DNA from: Acholeplasmataceae bacterium UBA6190
GTDB taxonomy: Bacteria; Bacillota_I; Bacilli_A; Acholeplasmatales; Acholeplasmataceae
Assembly: GCA_002422045.1 (NCBI GenBank)
Contig: DITG01000028.1
Location: forward strand, 1-34,737
DNA length: 34,737 bases
Direction of reading: 5' to 3'
Part shown: positions 24,851-33,410 of the stretch, piece by piece
Position numbering within the stretch: position 1 is the stretch's first letter
Layout: every line of letters starts with the position of its first letter
Program-made: the position numbers and the translations under genes
Notes under the pieces: generated by a model
Seen by the model: the letters and a program-made list of their open reading frames with translations, nothing else
What the model was told of the DNA's origin: nothing
Database searches by the model: none

Positions 24851-26362
24851 TTAGTACAGATATTTGACACGAACGCCAACTTCAAACATGCGTTTCCATG
24901 GCATCCATACACTGATGATATCAATATGATGGGTAATCGAACTCAGATAAATATCTTTAAATTTTCTAAGTTCATCATGAATCATAGATTCCACAGTTGT
25001 TTGATTTTTTGACACATCGAAGTAATTCATCCCCATCTTTCCGAGTTGCTGATTGATTAAGGTTTTGACATATGCCATGTATCCATAATCTTCGACATAC
25101 CGACTCATTAGGAAATCCTTGAGTTGTTTTTCTTTTGGATATAGCAAACATTGAATAGCAAACGGAATGGTTGTTCCAAGTGTATTGGATGACGTATTCC
25201 ATCCAGCATATGCAGACACCTTATCCAATAAACCTTTTTGGTTAAGCAGCATCATCAACTCATGATCCGAGCCATTGAGTGAGAATACATCCGCGATGGC
25301 TGCGATTTTCCCATGAATATGAATGACATCATCAATTTGTTCCACGAAATCGATGAGATTCCGTTTTCTCCTTTCGACTTCCTTGCGTTCGACATGCAGA
25401 TAAGCGTTGCTTTGCATCAATTCTGCTGGCGCGTTGACAAATAAAACGATATCAGCTTCAGATATCGAGGAAGCCACTCGACCGCCTGAAGATCGAATTT
25501 GTGACTTGATGGTCACTTCAAGTGTCTGGTCTTCCAATAAAGGAATCGTCTGATGTGACGTTGATGATGGATAATACAGGTAAAAAGCCGGTTTTTGATG
25601 ATGGAATCTTGTGATCAATTTAGAAATCAGTACATTGGCAACTTCATCTGCGCCTGGATACATGTAGACTTTGGATTGAATTTGATACTGATCGATGACT
25701 TTTTTGATGGCCATCTGATCCTTTGATGTGAATCCATATTCTGCTGCATCATCTTGTGGAATGATAAGAAAATCAATGAGACCTTGTTTCACAAAGGATA
25801 ATGATTTGATGTTCATTTTTTGATTGACACTGCGTCGGTGCAAGTAATCATTCAAGTCACTTTCCGGAACCTGAATGGATTCTAAGGTTTGTCTTTCTTG
25901 AGCAGATGCGATGCCGATTTCAACCTTGTGACCTAAAAAACCTGTCAGAAAAATTTCTTTGCCACATTGTTGATAATAATCAGGTTCTTCATCACTTGAA
26001 CTGTATTGTGGACATCTCATCACAAGGTCTGAAGCATAGATGATGATATTCGGATTGTTTTTCTTGATCGTTTCGATCACAGCATATCTTGACTCAAGCA
26101 TGCTTTCTTGATGATAGTGCAGTCGGGATGGCACTATGCCGCCATAGAGCAACATGTCCATCGATATCACAAGACCATATGCATCCTGGGTTTCATGGAT
26201 GAGAAACTGATCGATCATCTCTAGGGAAGCAGGCTTTTTCTTTTGACCCAAAACGCTTGCATTTGGCTGTACAAGTTGAATGTCTTTGATGTTAAAAAGC
26301 TGATCTGGATAGATGGTATTACAAGGTCTTTCGTCAAGCGGAAGTAAAACAATTTTAGGCAT
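24851..26362 (-). CDS. DUF4127-family protein
   Basis: The 503-residue protein has no signal peptide or membrane helix and should be cytoplasmic. It opens with IVLLPLDERPCNTIYP, the characteristic start of DUF4127. It continues with VISMDMLLYGGIVPSRLH, LVMRCPQYSSSDEEPDYY, FLIIPQDDAAEYG, YMYPGADEVANVL, VNAPAE, and AYAGWNTSSNTLGTTIPFAI; these patterned motifs suggest an enzyme, but none is characterised to my knowledge. GAGGTG lies about 6 bases before the ATG. It is transcribed alone from a promoter with a copy of the regulon operator. Co-regulation with NanE and the ROK kinase suggests a step in processing the imported glycan, which remains an inference. Confidence 0.87.
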   Translation of the reverse strand: MPKIVLLPLDERPCNTIYPDQLFNIKDIQLVQPNASVLGQKKKPASLEMIDQFLIHETQDAYGLVISMDMLLYGGIVPSRLHYHQESMLESRYAVIETIKKNNPNIIIYASDLVMRCPQYSSSDEEPDYYQQCGKEIFLTGFLGHKVEIGIASAQERQTLESIQVPESDLNDYLHRRSVNQKMNIKSLSFVKQGLIDFLIIPQDDAAEYGFTSKDQMAIKKVIDQYQIQSKVYMYPGADEVANVLISKLITRFHHQKPAFYLYYPSSTSHQTIPLLEDQTLEVTIKSQIRSSGGRVASSISEADIVLFVNAPAELMQSNAYLHVERKEVERRKRNLIDFVEQIDDVIHIHGKIAAIADVFSLNGSDHELMMLLNQKGLLDKVSAYAGWNTSSNTLGTTIPFAIQCLLYPKEKQLKDFLMSRYVEDYGYMAYVKTLINQQLGKMGMNYFDVSKNQTTVESMIHDELRKFKDIYLSSITHHIDIISVWMPWKRMFEVGVRVKYLY

Positions 26363-26389
26363 ATCTTCACCTCTGAAGTCTTTAATCCT

Positions 26390-26417
26390 ATTATAGCATG
26401 ATTACTTGTATAGTCAA
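26390..26417 (-). promoter_or_regulatory. Promoter of the DUF4127 gene
   Basis: The minus strand has TTGACT (26417-26412), a 16-base spacer, and TATAAT (26395-26390) preceded by TGC, an extended -10. It lies about 28 bases before the start codon. Confidence 0.75.
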
Positions 26418-26419
26418 GA
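26404..26419 (+). promoter_or_regulatory. 16-bp operator over the -35 of the DUF4127 gene
   Basis: The plus strand reads ACTTGTATAGTCAAGA, 13 of 16 identical to ACTTGTATAGACAAGT. It covers the -35 box and the start of the spacer, so a bound regulator would block RNA polymerase. Confidence 0.6.
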
Positions 26420-26448
26420 TTTGTTTCTTTATGAAATGATGTAATGAT

Positions 26449-26480
26449 TAAAAAAAACACCTTGCACTCGGCAAGGTGTT
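26449..26480 (-). terminator. Terminator of the MFS transporter gene
   Basis: The stem AACACCTTGC / GCAAGGTGTT is a perfect 10 bp with a 5-base loop and is followed on the minus strand by a T run. It lies 11 bases after the transporter stop. Confidence 0.88.
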
Positions 26481-26490
26481 ATATAAGACA

Positions 26491-28095
26491 TTAATCCATG
26501 TCAACATCAAAGTTTTCAAGAACGCTCTTCTTTTCAGCTTTGGAGTCTCCATGTTTCGTAAAGAACATGGTGATGAATGCAAGGGCTACAAAGAATGTCG
26601 CATAAGGAAACAGTGCTTTGGGATTGATCTGATCCATCAGGAATCCTGACAGAATCGGCGTCAGTATTTGTGCAGCCATGGAGAAGGAATAATAATACCC
26701 TGTATATTTGCCGACATTGGAACCTTTGGCAAGTTCAACAACCATCGGATAAGAGTTGACGTTGATGGTCGCCCAACCGATACCTGTCAAGCCGAACACG
26801 ATGAACATGATCCATCCGGTTTCTTTGGTTAGGAAGAATACAGATCCAAAACAAAGTGTTAGTAAGACAATACCCGCAAGGATGGTCTTTCTTCTGCCAA
26901 ACTTAGTCGAAAGAATACCAATTGGAATGAAGGCGATGATGGCTGTCACATTGGCAACTAAGAGTGGTAACGTGAATGAGGGCAGTTGTAGGATTTTAGG
27001 AGCATAGTCTGAGACTTTGGTCATGACAGCGTTATAACCCATGAACCATAAGAAGACTGATCCTAAAATCAGGTATAAAGAAATTTTCTTATCTCTTGGC
27101 AAGTCACTCATGTCATGGACTTCAGTTTCATCTTCGACAAGGCCAAACTTGAGATCATCTTTTTCTCTTTGCTCTACCATCTTGGGCTCTTTGACTTTCC
27201 ACAAGAAGAATGCAAGAATGAGTAACATGATCAGACCCACTGAGATGAATGCCATGGTGTAATTGACATAAGATCTTCCACCAAGTCCGAAGACTGTCAA
27301 AAGCACGAGTGATGTCACACCTGCTGCTGCGCCCATCAGATTAATGATGGCATTGGCTTTGGATCTGAGTGGCTTCATGGTCACATCCGGCATCAATGAA
27401 ACAGCTGGAGATCTGAACACTGACATTGCCACCAGAGCAATCAATAAAACACCGACGAACACAATGAAGTTCAAAGGATTTGCTGCAGTGATTTGCCATG
27501 CGAGTGCTGATAAATACACATGATAGAACCCATCAAGATAGGACAAATCAAGTGGTGTCACTTCCCCTGTGAGACGTCCACTCATGACTTCTTGCATCTT
27601 CACATAGACATCATTTTCCCATGTCGTATATTGCTTTTGTGTGATTTCAGAATTGAGCAGTGCCAAATCTCGTTCTGCTTTCATAGAAACGATCGCAGAA
27701 TTCCAGAAAGAAACTTGCTTTCTTTCATCATCTTCAGAGTCTCTCACATTTTCATATAACCCAATAATGGCCGAGTTTTCAATACGGACAGTTTGTGCAT
27801 TATCAATGAATGACAGTCCGATGAATGCGAATGCTGCAACCACTGTACCGATGATGACATATGGCGTGCGTCTACCAAGTTTATGATTGGTTTTATCGGA
27901 AATGGCTCCGAAAAGCGGTAACATGAACAGAGCAAGCACATTGTCGAGTGCCATGACGACACCTGACCATGTCTGGTTGAGACCGAATTTGTCAATCAAG
28001 ATCTTCGTGATGATCGAATCATAAGTCTGCCAGAAAATGGTAATGATAAAGAATGCTAAACCAACGTAAAACGTCTTTTTGTAATCGAGTTTCAT
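26491..28095 (-). CDS. MFS sugar transporter with a large external loop
   Basis: The 534-residue permease has about 12 predicted helices and resembles the GPH/SLC45-like branch of the major facilitator superfamily. The signature FGAISDKTNHKLGRRTPY lies between helices 2 and 3, and GILSTKFGRRK in the second half. About 100 mostly polar residues (roughly 98-200, including NVRDSEDDERKQVSFWN) separate helices 3 and 4. That loop should face outside and is normally short. AAGGGTG lies 5 bases before the ATG. It is a single-gene unit with its own promoter and terminator and no clear copy of the regulon operator. The substrate is probably a sugar, but which one is unknown. Confidence 0.82.
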   Translation of the reverse strand: MKLDYKKTFYVGLAFFIITIFWQTYDSIITKILIDKFGLNQTWSGVVMALDNVLALFMLPLFGAISDKTNHKLGRRTPYVIIGTVVAAFAFIGLSFIDNAQTVRIENSAIIGLYENVRDSEDDERKQVSFWNSAIVSMKAERDLALLNSEITQKQYTTWENDVYVKMQEVMSGRLTGEVTPLDLSYLDGFYHVYLSALAWQITAANPLNFIVFVGVLLIALVAMSVFRSPAVSLMPDVTMKPLRSKANAIINLMGAAAGVTSLVLLTVFGLGGRSYVNYTMAFISVGLIMLLILAFFLWKVKEPKMVEQREKDDLKFGLVEDETEVHDMSDLPRDKKISLYLILGSVFLWFMGYNAVMTKVSDYAPKILQLPSFTLPLLVANVTAIIAFIPIGILSTKFGRRKTILAGIVLLTLCFGSVFFLTKETGWIMFIVFGLTGIGWATINVNSYPMVVELAKGSNVGKYTGYYYSFSMAAQILTPILSGFLMDQINPKALFPYATFFVALAFITMFFTKHGDSKAEKKSVLENFDVDMD

Positions 28096-28130
28096 GAATT
28101 CACCCTTATCTTTAATATGTCTTTTTTTTC

Positions 28131-28139
28131 ATTATAACA
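28131..28139 (-). promoter_or_regulatory. Extended -10 promoter of the MFS gene
   Basis: The minus strand reads TGTTATAAT (28139-28131), an extended -10 element, 35 bases before the start. The -35 region at proper spacing (CACATA) is weak. Confidence 0.5.
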
Positions 28140-28183
28140 TGGAAAATTGTAAGTATGTGTAAAGTTGATGAATATCCCACGTG

Positions 28184-28210
28184 AGAAAAGGACATATCGG
28201 TGATATGCCC
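28184..28210 (-). terminator. Terminator of the pectate-lyase-like gene
   Basis: On the minus strand the stem GGGCATATC / GATATGTCC (one G-T pair), with loop ACC, is followed by TTTTC. It lies about 80 bases after the stop codon at 28289; nothing else is seen in between. Confidence 0.7.
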
Positions 28211-28288
28211 TCACTTTAGCCAATGAATCTATAGGCTTTTTATCCAAGTTAAATTTTGATGATCGTCCGAGAAAATCGATTTCAATGA

Positions 28289-31200
28289 TCATGAAGTGAT
28301 GGGTTTCCCATGGATACTTAGCCAATCAAAGGGTCTATCGGTAGTACCCAAGATACCGGATTTCAAATATTCTTCTAGGACATTGACTTGAACCAACCGA
28401 TAATCTTGATAGGGTAACGCTGAAATTGTTGTCCAAGAGAAAGGTAGAATAGGCTCTGAATTGCTTCTGACAAATGGTGTTCCTAGATCTTCTGATGAAC
28501 CTATAAAGACATAGTCACCGAGCACATACATACTTTCCAACACTTGATATTTACCTGTCATGATGGGATGATCTGTGCCAACCTGATTGGACTTGATCAC
28601 CTGCGAAACACCTTTGAAGATTGATGTTTCAGCCAAAATAGCACCATTTTCTGTCGTGATGATTGCCTGATTGGTCAACTGACGGTTATATTCTGCCCTG
28701 AGGAACAAATCAGGATATTTCAATCTCACTTCATTTCTCATTTCATAGACATCTGTTGCATCATAGATGATATTGAACAGATGCACATCACCACCACGAA
28801 GTCTTGGCAAACGATCCTGAAGATTCTTGATGTAGGAGTTATGGATCGTTAACGTGAACACATTACCCACCCGTAGAGAACTGCCACCAAGCAGAAATCC
28901 CTTTTTCTGGAAACTGTTGAGTTCCATGATTTCCTCTACAGACATGCCAGCATTTCTCATGGCATTATAGTAGCTAAATGACTGACGGTTCGCTTCAAGA
29001 TAATCAAACTGTGCCTGTATGAACGCGTTTGGGACAAAGATCAGTTTCATATAGGAGAATGTTGCATTTCTAACTGTCTGAGTGACACTACTACCTGCTT
29101 TGAAGTCTATAAGTCCATCATAAGCCTTGCCTAATTCGATATGGTCGAACCAGATACCATCAACGGTGTCAATGGTGAAATAATCCCAGTCATTGGAATC
29201 ATAATCACCTTTGGTCGCTTCATCCCATTCCCAGAGTTCATCAAACTTGAGATTTCTGATGACGATGTTGTTTGAACGTTTGATCGTAAATGCGGCATGC
29301 CTAATGGTATGTCCAGTTTTCGAGAATATGACAAGACCTTCATGATACTTGCTGTTGTTGCCATCGCGTTCCTGAATCACAATCTTGCCAATGCCAGTTT
29401 CTTTCAATATCGGATGCATTTTTGGTGTAGCATGCGCTGTAAGATTACTGAATGTTCCATAGAGTCTTTGAACTTCTAGATAGCCCATGTTCAAATCACT
29501 ACGTATTTCAATAATTCTTGCTGCAGTTGTGCCTTTGCTTGCACTATTTTCAGCGTTGATCGCAAGCATGAATTCTCTTTCATTGGTCACGACATAATAT
29601 CCTGGATCACCTTCCCTCAGATTCGGAATGGAAATATATCCAGATGCAAAACCTGTCAGATGATAATCATCATCATTGAACAATTCAACACTTTGCAATG
29701 ACTTGATGGTTAAAACAAAGACTTTTTGTCTTGTGATTAAACCTTTGGTCAAGGTTGCTGTCAGTGTCACAATCTGATCATCGGTGGGATGTCTGGTGAC
29801 ACTGCCATCAACATCAACGATGCTTGAATTCGAAGAGCTCCATGAAATCAAAACTTGATTCAATGAAGATGCCAGTCTGATGTTTCCTCTGATATTATCC
29901 ATGAATGGGATATCGAGTATTCCATGTACATCATCGACTAACACTTGGAAATCGATACCTTCTACAGGATCATAAATCGATTGGTGTCCAATTTCCAAAC
30001 TGGATGAGTCAATCACAAGGTTCTTGATCCATGTGTTAGGATTTGCACTCGGCAAATTCTTATGTCCTACAATACGGATGCGGATGGTGTTGATATCCAA
30101 TGAACTTGCAAACGGAATTCCGCCTACTGGAGTCAGTTCCAAGAGAATACCTTGTTGTCTGACAAAGTATTGGTAGGTATTGAATTCAGTATCAAAGACA
30201 ACGTAAACCTGAAGATACTGATTGGGTATCACACTGGTTACCGTCGTTGGTATCGCAGTTTCTGTGCCATCAGGATTTCTGAATGTGAATCGATTGGCTC
30301 GATTCGCACCGACGGTCAGTACTCTGGTTGTTCCGTTTGTTAATTCAATGGTGAAAGCAGCGCCACCAGTACCTTGCTGAAATTCAAAGTATAAGATATA
30401 TCTACCGTCAATCAATGTACCAATCAGACGTTCATAGATGGACTCATTTTCAGTTTCAGTCAATTGCAGTGTCTGGGAATCAGAAATCACTGCTGTGCCT
30501 GGTTTGGATGCGTTCCATATTGTATTGCCCAGATGTGTGCCAACGGCATAATCAAAAGGTTCATCCAAAATGAGTGCGCTGATTTCAACATATCTTGCGT
30601 AGACAGTGATGTTGGATGACAGATAATCCATCTTAAAGCTGATGGTGAGCCCTTGATCCACATACCATCCGATGAAGCGATGATCTGATTTGATTGGAAT
30701 AGGCAGATTAGAAATCTGTTGATTCGAGTAAAATACAAGATGAATGAGTGGTTCTTCTTGCATGGTGTTCAAGGATAATGTGAACTGTTCTGCATCTTCA
30801 TAACGAGAAACGATGGTGAGAGGACCAGAAACAATCTGATTGAAGTCATACGGCGTATCGCCAATGTACCAACCGATGAATACTTTCCCGAGCTGATAAG
30901 GTGAATTAGGTTCCTCGATTCGAGTTCCTTCAATGACCACCAATGTCTGATTGTCAATGGTGACTGTATGCGTGGGTAGTTGAGACCATTTGGCATATAG
31001 CGTTAATGGCTCAGTGATGATGGTCTGATCAATATAGGCAGTCGAAAAACTCGAATCCAGATACCAACCTTGGAAAATGTGCCCTGCATACACTGGAACA
31101 GGGGGAACAAGGAGTGGTTGTCCTGATTTGACATAAAGCGTTCCATGATCCAATCCGTTGGATAAGACAAGCGTGATCAGATGACTGTCAGTGGGTATGT

Positions 31201-33193
31201 AGGTTGGACGAATCAGTCCAAACCATGGATGATTGTAAGTCCACAGTTCATGATCAACAATGTTGGGTAGGTTATCTGCCCACCATTCCAAGTTCAACAA
31301 GTCGATTGAACTTTCCATGTTTGATAAACTAACATTTTGTTTATTGAATGTACCTGTAAGTATCAATCCTGCTGTGAATACTCGATTGACTGTTGAGATC
31401 GGCAAATCCCCGCTGATGTGACCTGCATCTTTGTTGGTCGATTTCAATTCGCCTGAAATGAGTGCATCACTTAAAACAACACCAGATACCATTTGGTTTC
31501 GTCCAATAATCCCTCCGAGATATTGAGCGGTTGTCACCTTGGTATCCATGATGAGACGTGACATCGTCACAGTGGCTCCATTTTTGATTTCTCCGTAAAT
31601 GCCACCTGCTCTGTTGCTTGCAGTGACTGAAACATTCATCAGTTGAATATCTTCAATGGAAACGATACTTCCCTCAGTCATGCCAATCAATCCACCTGCT
31701 GCTGATGAAGTGTTTTGGACAGTCGTGTTTTCGATGTATATGTTTGAAACACTGAGCCGGAATCCTGATTTAGAATAACCTATCAATCCACCGACACCAT
31801 TGGAGCTGTTTCCTGATACTGATGAATTCAATATCCTAATGTCATAGAGATTGACCAAATCTCCATCTGCTTCTCCGACAAGAATGCCTGCACGATTGGC
31901 TGATGTGATTTGAATGTTGTCCAACGTCAGGTTATAGATGGTTGCAACTTTGACTCTTGAGAAGATACCTGTTCGATCAGTACCGTGCAGTGTGAGATTG
32001 GATATAGTTTTCCCGTTGCCATTGAGGGTTCCAGAGAAATTGAAATTGACATATTGCCATACATGATTCGAAAAGTCAATGTCGTTGGCCAAATAGTAAA
32101 CACCGGGTAAACCACTGTTTGAGAGTTGATTGAATTCTAAAGCAGTACTGATTGGTGTGCCTTCTGGGGTAATGACGATGATCTCCCATTTCGCATAGAG
32201 TGTGAGATGTGTTGAAAGAGGTGAAGTGATATAAGGTGTATTAAATTCTGAATCAAGATACCAGCCCATGAAGTCGAATCCTGATTTTTCAGGATCTGAA
32301 GGTAGTTCAAATGTGGACCCCGATGCAATGCCTGTGATTATAGCGATTGGTGATCCACCTTGTGTATCAAAGGTAATAGTATATGTGATCGGTATAGCTT
32401 GCCATTTGGCATAAAGTGTGAGATTGGTAATCACTGGTGAACTGATGTAGGGCGTATTGAGTTCCGAATCAAGATACCACCCGATGAAGTCGAATCCTGA
32501 TTTCACTGGATCAGGAGGAAGTTCGAAGGTTGAGCCTGATGGAATGCCTGTGATCATCGAAACTGGAGATCCGCCCTGTGTATCAAAGGCTACAGTATAC
32601 GTGATCGGTATAGCTTGCCATTTGGCATAGAGTGTCAGATTTGAAACAATGGGTAAACTTGACACAAAGGGTTGAGTCAATGAGGCATCCGAATACCATC
32701 CTATAAAGATATAGCCTGACTTGAGTGGATTTTGAGGTAGAGCAATGGTTGAACCTGACGGAATCTGATCGATTGGAAGCACTGAAGAACCACCTTGGGA
32801 ATCAAAGACAACTGTCCAAGTGATCACGATTTGTTCTAGACTTAAAATCGTCATGGTATAGGTTTTGTTGATGGATATCCCAAGATAACTGAATGTTGCA
32901 CTTAATGTCACGGATTGGTTTCCCACTTCAAAAGATGGACGTGTGACACTTCCGGTATTGGAAAGATAACTAGGATTGGAACTGGTCCACTCAATGGCAA
33001 TCACATGTCCATCCGTTGTCACAGATTGTGGCAACTGTATCGAATCATCGAGCGTTTCAGGGATGTCGATTTGATCGATTTCTGATTGAATGATCTCTCT
33101 GATCTCTTTTTCACTCAAAGTGTCATTGCAAGCACTCAAAAACAATGCAAGGAGTCCAACAAAGATGAAGATGACAGCATTTCTGAGTTTCAT
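28289..33193 (-). CDS. Giant lipoprotein: InlB repeats, GLUG region and pectate-lyase-like domain
   Basis: The protein has 1634 residues from the ATG at 33193 (GAGAG about 10 bases upstream); the longer frame from 33256 overlaps the promoter. The lipobox is LFLSAC with Cys22. Approximate domain order: atrophied Ig-like (40-125); three InlB B-repeats (128-340), each ending in a form of 'GWYLDSE...LTLYAKW'; a GLUG-like beta-helix region (350-640; GGLIGYSKSG, GGLIGMTEG, GGIIGRNQ); three more diverged InlB repeats (670-860); a LamG-like sandwich (865-1040); a second Ig-like domain (1055-1140); and a PL1-type beta-helix (1150-1620) with NIVIRNLKFDEL, DYFTIDTVDGIWFDHIELG and YDGLIDFKAGS. This last pattern matches pectate/pectin lyases. 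It is surface-anchored and probably cuts pectin-like polysaccharide. Lyase activity is inferred. Confidence 0.82.
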   Translation of the reverse strand: MKLRNAVIFIFVGLLALFLSACNDTLSEKEIREIIQSEIDQIDIPETLDDSIQLPQSVTTDGHVIAIEWTSSNPSYLSNTGSVTRPSFEVGNQSVTLSATFSYLGISINKTYTMTILSLEQIVITWTVVFDSQGGSSVLPIDQIPSGSTIALPQNPLKSGYIFIGWYSDASLTQPFVSSLPIVSNLTLYAKWQAIPITYTVAFDTQGGSPVSMITGIPSGSTFELPPDPVKSGFDFIGWYLDSELNTPYISSPVITNLTLYAKWQAIPITYTITFDTQGGSPIAIITGIASGSTFELPSDPEKSGFDFMGWYLDSEFNTPYITSPLSTHLTLYAKWEIIVITPEGTPISTALEFNQLSNSGLPGVYYLANDIDFSNHVWQYVNFNFSGTLNGNGKTISNLTLHGTDRTGIFSRVKVATIYNLTLDNIQITSANRAGILVGEADGDLVNLYDIRILNSSVSGNSSNGVGGLIGYSKSGFRLSVSNIYIENTTVQNTSSAAGGLIGMTEGSIVSIEDIQLMNVSVTASNRAGGIYGEIKNGATVTMSRLIMDTKVTTAQYLGGIIGRNQMVSGVVLSDALISGELKSTNKDAGHISGDLPISTVNRVFTAGLILTGTFNKQNVSLSNMESSIDLLNLEWWADNLPNIVDHELWTYNHPWFGLIRPTYIPTDSHLITLVLSNGLDHGTLYVKSGQPLLVPPVPVYAGHIFQGWYLDSSFSTAYIDQTIITEPLTLYAKWSQLPTHTVTIDNQTLVVIEGTRIEEPNSPYQLGKVFIGWYIGDTPYDFNQIVSGPLTIVSRYEDAEQFTLSLNTMQEEPLIHLVFYSNQQISNLPIPIKSDHRFIGWYVDQGLTISFKMDYLSSNITVYARYVEISALILDEPFDYAVGTHLGNTIWNASKPGTAVISDSQTLQLTETENESIYERLIGTLIDGRYILYFEFQQGTGGAAFTIELTNGTTRVLTVGANRANRFTFRNPDGTETAIPTTVTSVIPNQYLQVYVVFDTEFNTYQYFVRQQGILLELTPVGGIPFASSLDINTIRIRIVGHKNLPSANPNTWIKNLVIDSSSLEIGHQSIYDPVEGIDFQVLVDDVHGILDIPFMDNIRGNIRLASSLNQVLISWSSSNSSIVDVDGSVTRHPTDDQIVTLTATLTKGLITRQKVFVLTIKSLQSVELFNDDDYHLTGFASGYISIPNLREGDPGYYVVTNEREFMLAINAENSASKGTTAARIIEIRSDLNMGYLEVQRLYGTFSNLTAHATPKMHPILKETGIGKIVIQERDGNNSKYHEGLVIFSKTGHTIRHAAFTIKRSNNIVIRNLKFDELWEWDEATKGDYDSNDWDYFTIDTVDGIWFDHIELGKAYDGLIDFKAGSSVTQTVRNATFSYMKLIFVPNAFIQAQFDYLEANRQSFSYYNAMRNAGMSVEEIMELNSFQKKGFLLGGSSLRVGNVFTLTIHNSYIKNLQDRLPRLRGGDVHLFNIIYDATDVYEMRNEVRLKYPDLFLRAEYNRQLTNQAIITTENGAILAETSIFKGVSQVIKSNQVGTDHPIMTGKYQVLESMYVLGDYVFIGSSEDLGTPFVRSNSEPILPFSWTTISALPYQDYRLVQVNVLEEYLKSGILGTTDRPFDWLSIHGKPITS
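32150..32830 (-). repeat. Tandem InlB-repeat coding units, about 216 bp
   Basis: Three consecutive units encode about 72 residues each. The element containing ATCAAAG recurs at 32366, 32582 and 32801, giving periods of 216 and 219 bases. The first two units are very similar at the DNA level (the stretch GTGATCGGTATAGCTTGCCA is identical), suggesting recent duplication. Copy number could change by recombination. Confidence 0.8.
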
Positions 33194-33213
33194 GAGTGAT
33201 GTCTCTCTTTCAA

Positions 33214-33235
33214 GTTTACTTGATATGAAGTAAAC
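33214..33235. repeat. 8-bp inverted repeat in the leader of the pectate-lyase-like gene
   Basis: The arms GTTTACTT and AAGTAAAC are perfect, with a 6-base centre. It lies between the promoter and the ribosome binding site and could be an operator or a leader hairpin. It overlaps the cre-like site. Confidence 0.55.
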
Positions 33236-33242
33236 GTTTTCA
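33229..33242 (+). promoter_or_regulatory. cre-like site at the pectate-lyase-like gene
   Basis: The sequence AGTAAACGTTTTCA fits the CcpA consensus TGWAARCGYTWNCW at 13 of 14 positions. It lies just downstream of the -10 box, a common place for carbon catabolite repression. LacI-family regulators, including the KdgR type in Firmicutes, bind similar AAACGTTT cores, so either is possible. Confidence 0.55.
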
Positions 33243-33247
33243 TTGTC

Positions 33248-33276
33248 AATATACATAAAAAAGAAGTGTTCGTCAA
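33248..33276 (-). promoter_or_regulatory. Promoter of the pectate-lyase-like gene
   Basis: The minus strand has TTGACG (33276-33271), a 17-base spacer, and TATATT (33253-33248), about 55 bases before the start at 33193. Confidence 0.7.
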
Positions 33277-33311
33277 TAGAAATCCTCGATTATTTTTATA
33301 TTTGCGGACTC

Positions 33312-33329
33312 TGTCTATCATAGTAGACA
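33312..33329. repeat. Dyad upstream of the pectate-lyase-like promoter
   Basis: The sequence TGTCTATCATAGTAGACA has perfect 6-bp arms. It lies about 36 bases upstream of the -35 box, in the gap after the oxidoreductase terminator. It may be an activator site; no regulator can be named. Confidence 0.35.
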
Positions 33330-33363
33330 ATTGACTTTCATGGTAGTTTAAAGTCTATCTAAA

Positions 33364-33392
33364 TGAAAAACGACCCCATTGGAATGAGGTCG
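33364..33392 (-). terminator. Terminator of the 2-oxoacid oxidoreductase operon
   Basis: On the minus strand the stem CGACCTCAT / ATGGGGTCG (9 bp, one T-G pair), with loop TCCA, is followed by TTTTTCATTT. It lies about 20 bases after the gamma subunit stop. Confidence 0.88.
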
Positions 33393-33410
33393 TCCTTGAA
33401 TGATTTTTTG

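Noticed and set aside
24851..28095. DUF4127 and the MFS gene as one operon
   Set aside because: A strong terminator (26449-26480) and a separate promoter with operator lie between them.
33241..33256. A possible seventh copy of the 16-bp operator over the lyase -10
   Set aside because: Only about 10 of 16 positions match, little better than chance in AT-rich promoter DNA, and the conserved TATAG core is broken.
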